Assembly (NCBI GenBank): GCA_028823395.1
Contig: JAPKBO010000009.1
Span: forward strand, 1-39,840
Length of the DNA: 39,840 nucleotides
DNA from: Planctomycetota bacterium
GTDB taxonomy: Bacteria; Planctomycetota; UBA1135; GCA-002686595
Direction: 5' to 3'
Position 1 is the first letter of the stretch; every line of letters starts with the position of its first letter. The position numbers were made by a program, and so were the translations under genes. Under the pieces are notes generated by a model that searched no databases, was not told the origin of the DNA, and saw only the letters and a program-made list of their open reading frames with translations. Below are positions 37,482-39,840 of this stretch, piece after piece.

Positions 37482-39840
37482 TCGTCATCCTTCTCGGGAT
37501 ACGTCGTAAAGGTCATCGTGCCTGTTATTCGCATCAGCGCGTCAAAGGCGTCGATCTCGCCGCTAACGAAACCCTGGGTGGCCTGCGCTTGAATCGGTAG
37601 CACCGAAAGCCCCTGGCTCATGGCAAACGATGGAAGTTGCGACCAGCCCACACCGTCGCCACCTGAGAAATCGAACGTGACCAGCTTGCCCTGGAGCCGG
37701 CCACCCTTCGGGTCGCCCTTGCGGTAGCGCCCCCTGCGCGAGGTCTTGTATGTGCCCTTGTTGTCGATGCCCATAACCTCCGGCAGCGTTGTGAACCGCT
37801 TGCCCGCCCAGTCCTCGCCTGAAATGTACTCCGTCACCATGCCGGCAAGCACGCTTGACTTGTGATTGATAGACCGACCGGGGTGCCCCACAAACTTGAT
37901 CGGGTCTCGGAAGTGCCCGAGGATTGAAAAGAACTTCCGCGAGCCCTCTTCCTTCAGAGCGTCCGGCACTATCGGCGTGATGTCCACGTCGAGCCAGCGC
38001 AGGCGCCCCTCGTCCCATTGGCGCTTGTACATGCTCCAGAAGTCTTCCTCGTCATCCATCGCCGCCATGACGAGCTGCGCAACGATGGTCAAGAGGCCCG
38101 CCTTGGCAACCACGCGGCCCCAGAACGCTTGGTAGACAGCGGCCTCCTCGCGACCAACCACGCCGGGAATTGCCTTCACCATCGAGCGGACGTTGGATTC
38201 GGTCCAGTCGGGCGCCAGGAACAGCAGCCGCCAGACGTGCTGTAGTGTGGGGTTCCGCCCCATGCGCTTGAGGTTCAGGCCTCCGAAGTCGTCGTTGATA
38301 AGGTTGGCAGCCGCACGCGCAAGGTCATCTCGCGTGACAAGCCCGCGCTCAATGCGCGACTTGTTCTTCTTCACCAGTTCGCGGAACTCGATGACCGCCG
38401 CGTATGCCTTGAAGTGTGCGCCGACTTTCCCGAAGAGCAGCCGGCCCTGTGCCCTCCACAGGCGCAGGGTTTTGCGCTTGGCCTCGCCCACCACGCCCAC
38501 CTTGTCAAGCGCGTCCGCCATCTGGTCGCGGCTACGGTTTACGGCGGCGTCGATCTCCTGCTCGCGCCCAATCGTCAGCCCGTGCTGGATGAGAAAGAGA
38601 AGGTCGGGCTCGATGGCGTCGATCATCTCCTTGCCTTTATTGTATGCCTTGACCGGGTTCCATTGGTTCATTGGCATGGCAAACGTCACCGACCTCCCGA
38701 AGGCCCAGTAGTGATACAGCGACGTGAACAGCACACTCGCCTTTGCCAGCGCACCCCACCGCGTCAGCTTCGCCACCGCGGGGATTTCGTAGAGCACGGA
38801 CTTGCCCAGGATGTTGTTCAGCTTGCGGGCGGTCTTGCCCTCGGCGTAGAGCTGGCGGCGCTCCATCACATTGCCGTCCTTATCGACGTAGGAATTGGCG
38901 TCCTCGTCGAACTCGACCCCCCCGGGGCTGGCCTTGCCAGATTTTGCGTAGGTGGCAAAGCCGGGGTTCGTGATCTCGCGCCAGCTAGAATCAATCGGCT
39001 TGAGCGAGAACGTCCCCGCTGCGAGGCCGGCTTCGATTAGCAAGCGGTTGTACTGCGCTCGGGCCTGGTCTTTAGTGGCGAGCTTTTGCGCCTCGATGGC
39101 GCCCTTGACCTTGAGTTCACGCCCCGCCGCCCAGCCATGCAGGATCGTCGGAATGCTTCGCGCATTGTTAGCGTCCGCGTTTTGCTTGAACGCCTCATGC
39201 GCGCGCGGGGTCGGGCCCTTCTCCTGCTCCTCCAGCGAGCGCCACCTGCGCATCGAGTAATACTTGATGATGCCCTTGATGAGCCCAGCCGCCCGTGCGC
39301 GGTTGCCCAGTTCGCGGTTGAACTTCACCAGCTTCGTGTCCGCGAATTCACGCTCTTCGGGAGTGAGGTTCTGCGAGCGCAGGTAGACCTCGGCGTGTGT
39401 GTCCTTGAACCCTTTGCCGTCTTCAAACCCCTTGGACAGCTTCGCGTAGACCTCAGCCGGCGTCTCCCTCGTTTTGGATTGGTGCTGCTTCAGGTCGATG
39501 TAGAGGTGCATCGCCCGATTGAGAAGTACCCGCTCGCGGTGGAGTTTAGCGGTGGGCATCGACCCTTTGGGCAGTAGCTTCCGAATCAGTTCCTGCTCCA
39601 ACTTCTCCGCACGGTCGTCCGCTAGGTAGTTGGTGAGATCCTGCGCCGCCAGCCAAGAATCAAGAAGCCCCGGCAGCTTCGCGTTCTTGTCCGTCATCTC
39701 AAACACCGGCATCTTATTGTCGAGCAGCGTCGGGTGCGGCGAATCGCTGGCGGCTACCTGCGCGGCAGCGAACATCGGGAAGCCCCCGGCGGCGGACTCG
39801 CGCAGCGGCCCAGTGATCGGGAGGGCGGGGACGGATTCGG
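37478..39840 (-). CDS. Giant internal virion / polyvalent protein, C-terminal part (enters from the right edge)
   Basis: Open from the right edge (first full codon at 39838) to the stop at 37478; an ATG at 39775 is not necessarily a start, since the frame continues upstream (ESVPALPITGPLRESAAGGF). About 787 residues are visible: Lys/Glu/Leu helices at the start, hydrophobic stretches (WGALAKASVLFTSLYHYWAF; AGLLTIVAQLVMAAMDDEED), and a C-terminal Gly/Phe-rich segment. The pattern fits the large polyvalent or internal virion proteins of podoviruses. Together with 1-2352 it would be at least about 1,570 residues. The edges are in different frames, so at least one base is missing between them, or the two are separate genes. 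Confidence 0.65.
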   Translation of the reverse strand, partial: ESVPALPITGPLRESAAGGFPMFAAAQVAASDSPHPTLLDNKMPVFEMTDKNAKLPGLLDSWLAAQDLTNYLADDRAEKLEQELIRKLLPKGSMPTAKLHRERVLLNRAMHLYIDLKQHQSKTRETPAEVYAKLSKGFEDGKGFKDTHAEVYLRSQNLTPEEREFADTKLVKFNRELGNRARAAGLIKGIIKYYSMRRWRSLEEQEKGPTPRAHEAFKQNADANNARSIPTILHGWAAGRELKVKGAIEAQKLATKDQARAQYNRLLIEAGLAAGTFSLKPIDSSWREITNPGFATYAKSGKASPGGVEFDEDANSYVDKDGNVMERRQLYAEGKTARKLNNILGKSVLYEIPAVAKLTRWGALAKASVLFTSLYHYWAFGRSVTFAMPMNQWNPVKAYNKGKEMIDAIEPDLLFLIQHGLTIGREQEIDAAVNRSRDQMADALDKVGVVGEAKRKTLRLWRAQGRLLFGKVGAHFKAYAAVIEFRELVKKNKSRIERGLVTRDDLARAAANLINDDFGGLNLKRMGRNPTLQHVWRLLFLAPDWTESNVRSMVKAIPGVVGREEAAVYQAFWGRVVAKAGLLTIVAQLVMAAMDDEEDFWSMYKRQWDEGRLRWLDVDITPIVPDALKEEGSRKFFSILGHFRDPIKFVGHPGRSINHKSSVLAGMVTEYISGEDWAGKRFTTLPEVMGIDNKGTYKTSRRGRYRKGDPKGGRLQGKLVTFDFSGGDGVGWSQLPSFAMSQGLSVLPIQAQATQGFVSGEIDAFDALMRITGTMTFTTYPEKDDE

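Noticed and set aside
1-39840. Direct in-frame joining of the two edges into one gene
   Set aside because: The frames differ by two bases, so the join is only a hypothesis and not annotated as a single gene.
1-39840. Integrase, CI-like repressor or attachment site
   Set aside because: No recombinase motif or classical repressor was found. The tRNA-like gene lies in the late operon and is not evidence of an attachment site.

Overview
The window reads as an almost complete genome of a tailed, podovirus-like bacteriophage (Caudoviricetes) with GC-rich DNA. There are no rRNA genes, no bacterial metabolic islands, and genes are packed with many ATGA/TGATG/TTGA stop-start overlaps. Two proteins with lipobox signals plus C-terminal membrane segments (spanin-like) imply a Gram-negative host. 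A formylglycine-type sulfatase sits among the tail-fibre genes, which hints at a host coated with sulfated polysaccharide; Planctomycetota or Verrucomicrobiota would fit, but that is a guess.

Layout. A divergent control region (about 31,373-31,581) separates two early operons. Leftward: a ribbon-helix-helix regulator, three very small proteins (two are single membrane segments), a RecE-like exonuclease, a 68-residue protein and a RecT-like annealing protein, closed by a strong terminator at 28,728-28,762. A second short leftward unit (28,644-28,073) has its own promoter and terminator. Rightward (31,582-36,124): a small DNA-binding-like protein, a DUF1376 replication protein, a Lar-like zinc protein, a C5-cytosine methyltransferase with a second protein-like reading frame inside it, a PAPS-reductase-like PP-loop protein, and a nuclease-like protein.

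The late operon runs leftward from a promoter near 27,851-27,879: a lipoprotein, a tRNA-like gene, a terminase-small-like protein, several small proteins, the receptor/fibre cassette (sulfatase, a fibre, a beta-helix fibre), then large terminase, portal, scaffold, major capsid protein, decoration protein, adaptor, a 1,667-residue tail nozzle, a sulfotransferase-like protein and internal virion proteins. The last gene runs off the left edge, and a gene of the same direction and apparent type enters at the right edge, followed by candidate lysis genes that end at 36,274, converging on the rightward early operon. The simplest reading is a circular (permuted) genome opened inside one giant internal-virion gene, at a repeat. 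The two edges do not join in frame, so at least one base is missing.

How it works together (inference). RecE/RecT-like recombination, DUF1376 and a resolvase-like nuclease suggest replication that borrows the host polymerase; no DNA polymerase, primase-helicase, RNA polymerase, integrase or CI-like repressor was seen. The methyltransferase and Lar-like protein would protect DNA from restriction. The virion would carry fibres, a sulfatase and a LamG-bearing nozzle to process a host glycan, then inject DNA with internal virion proteins.
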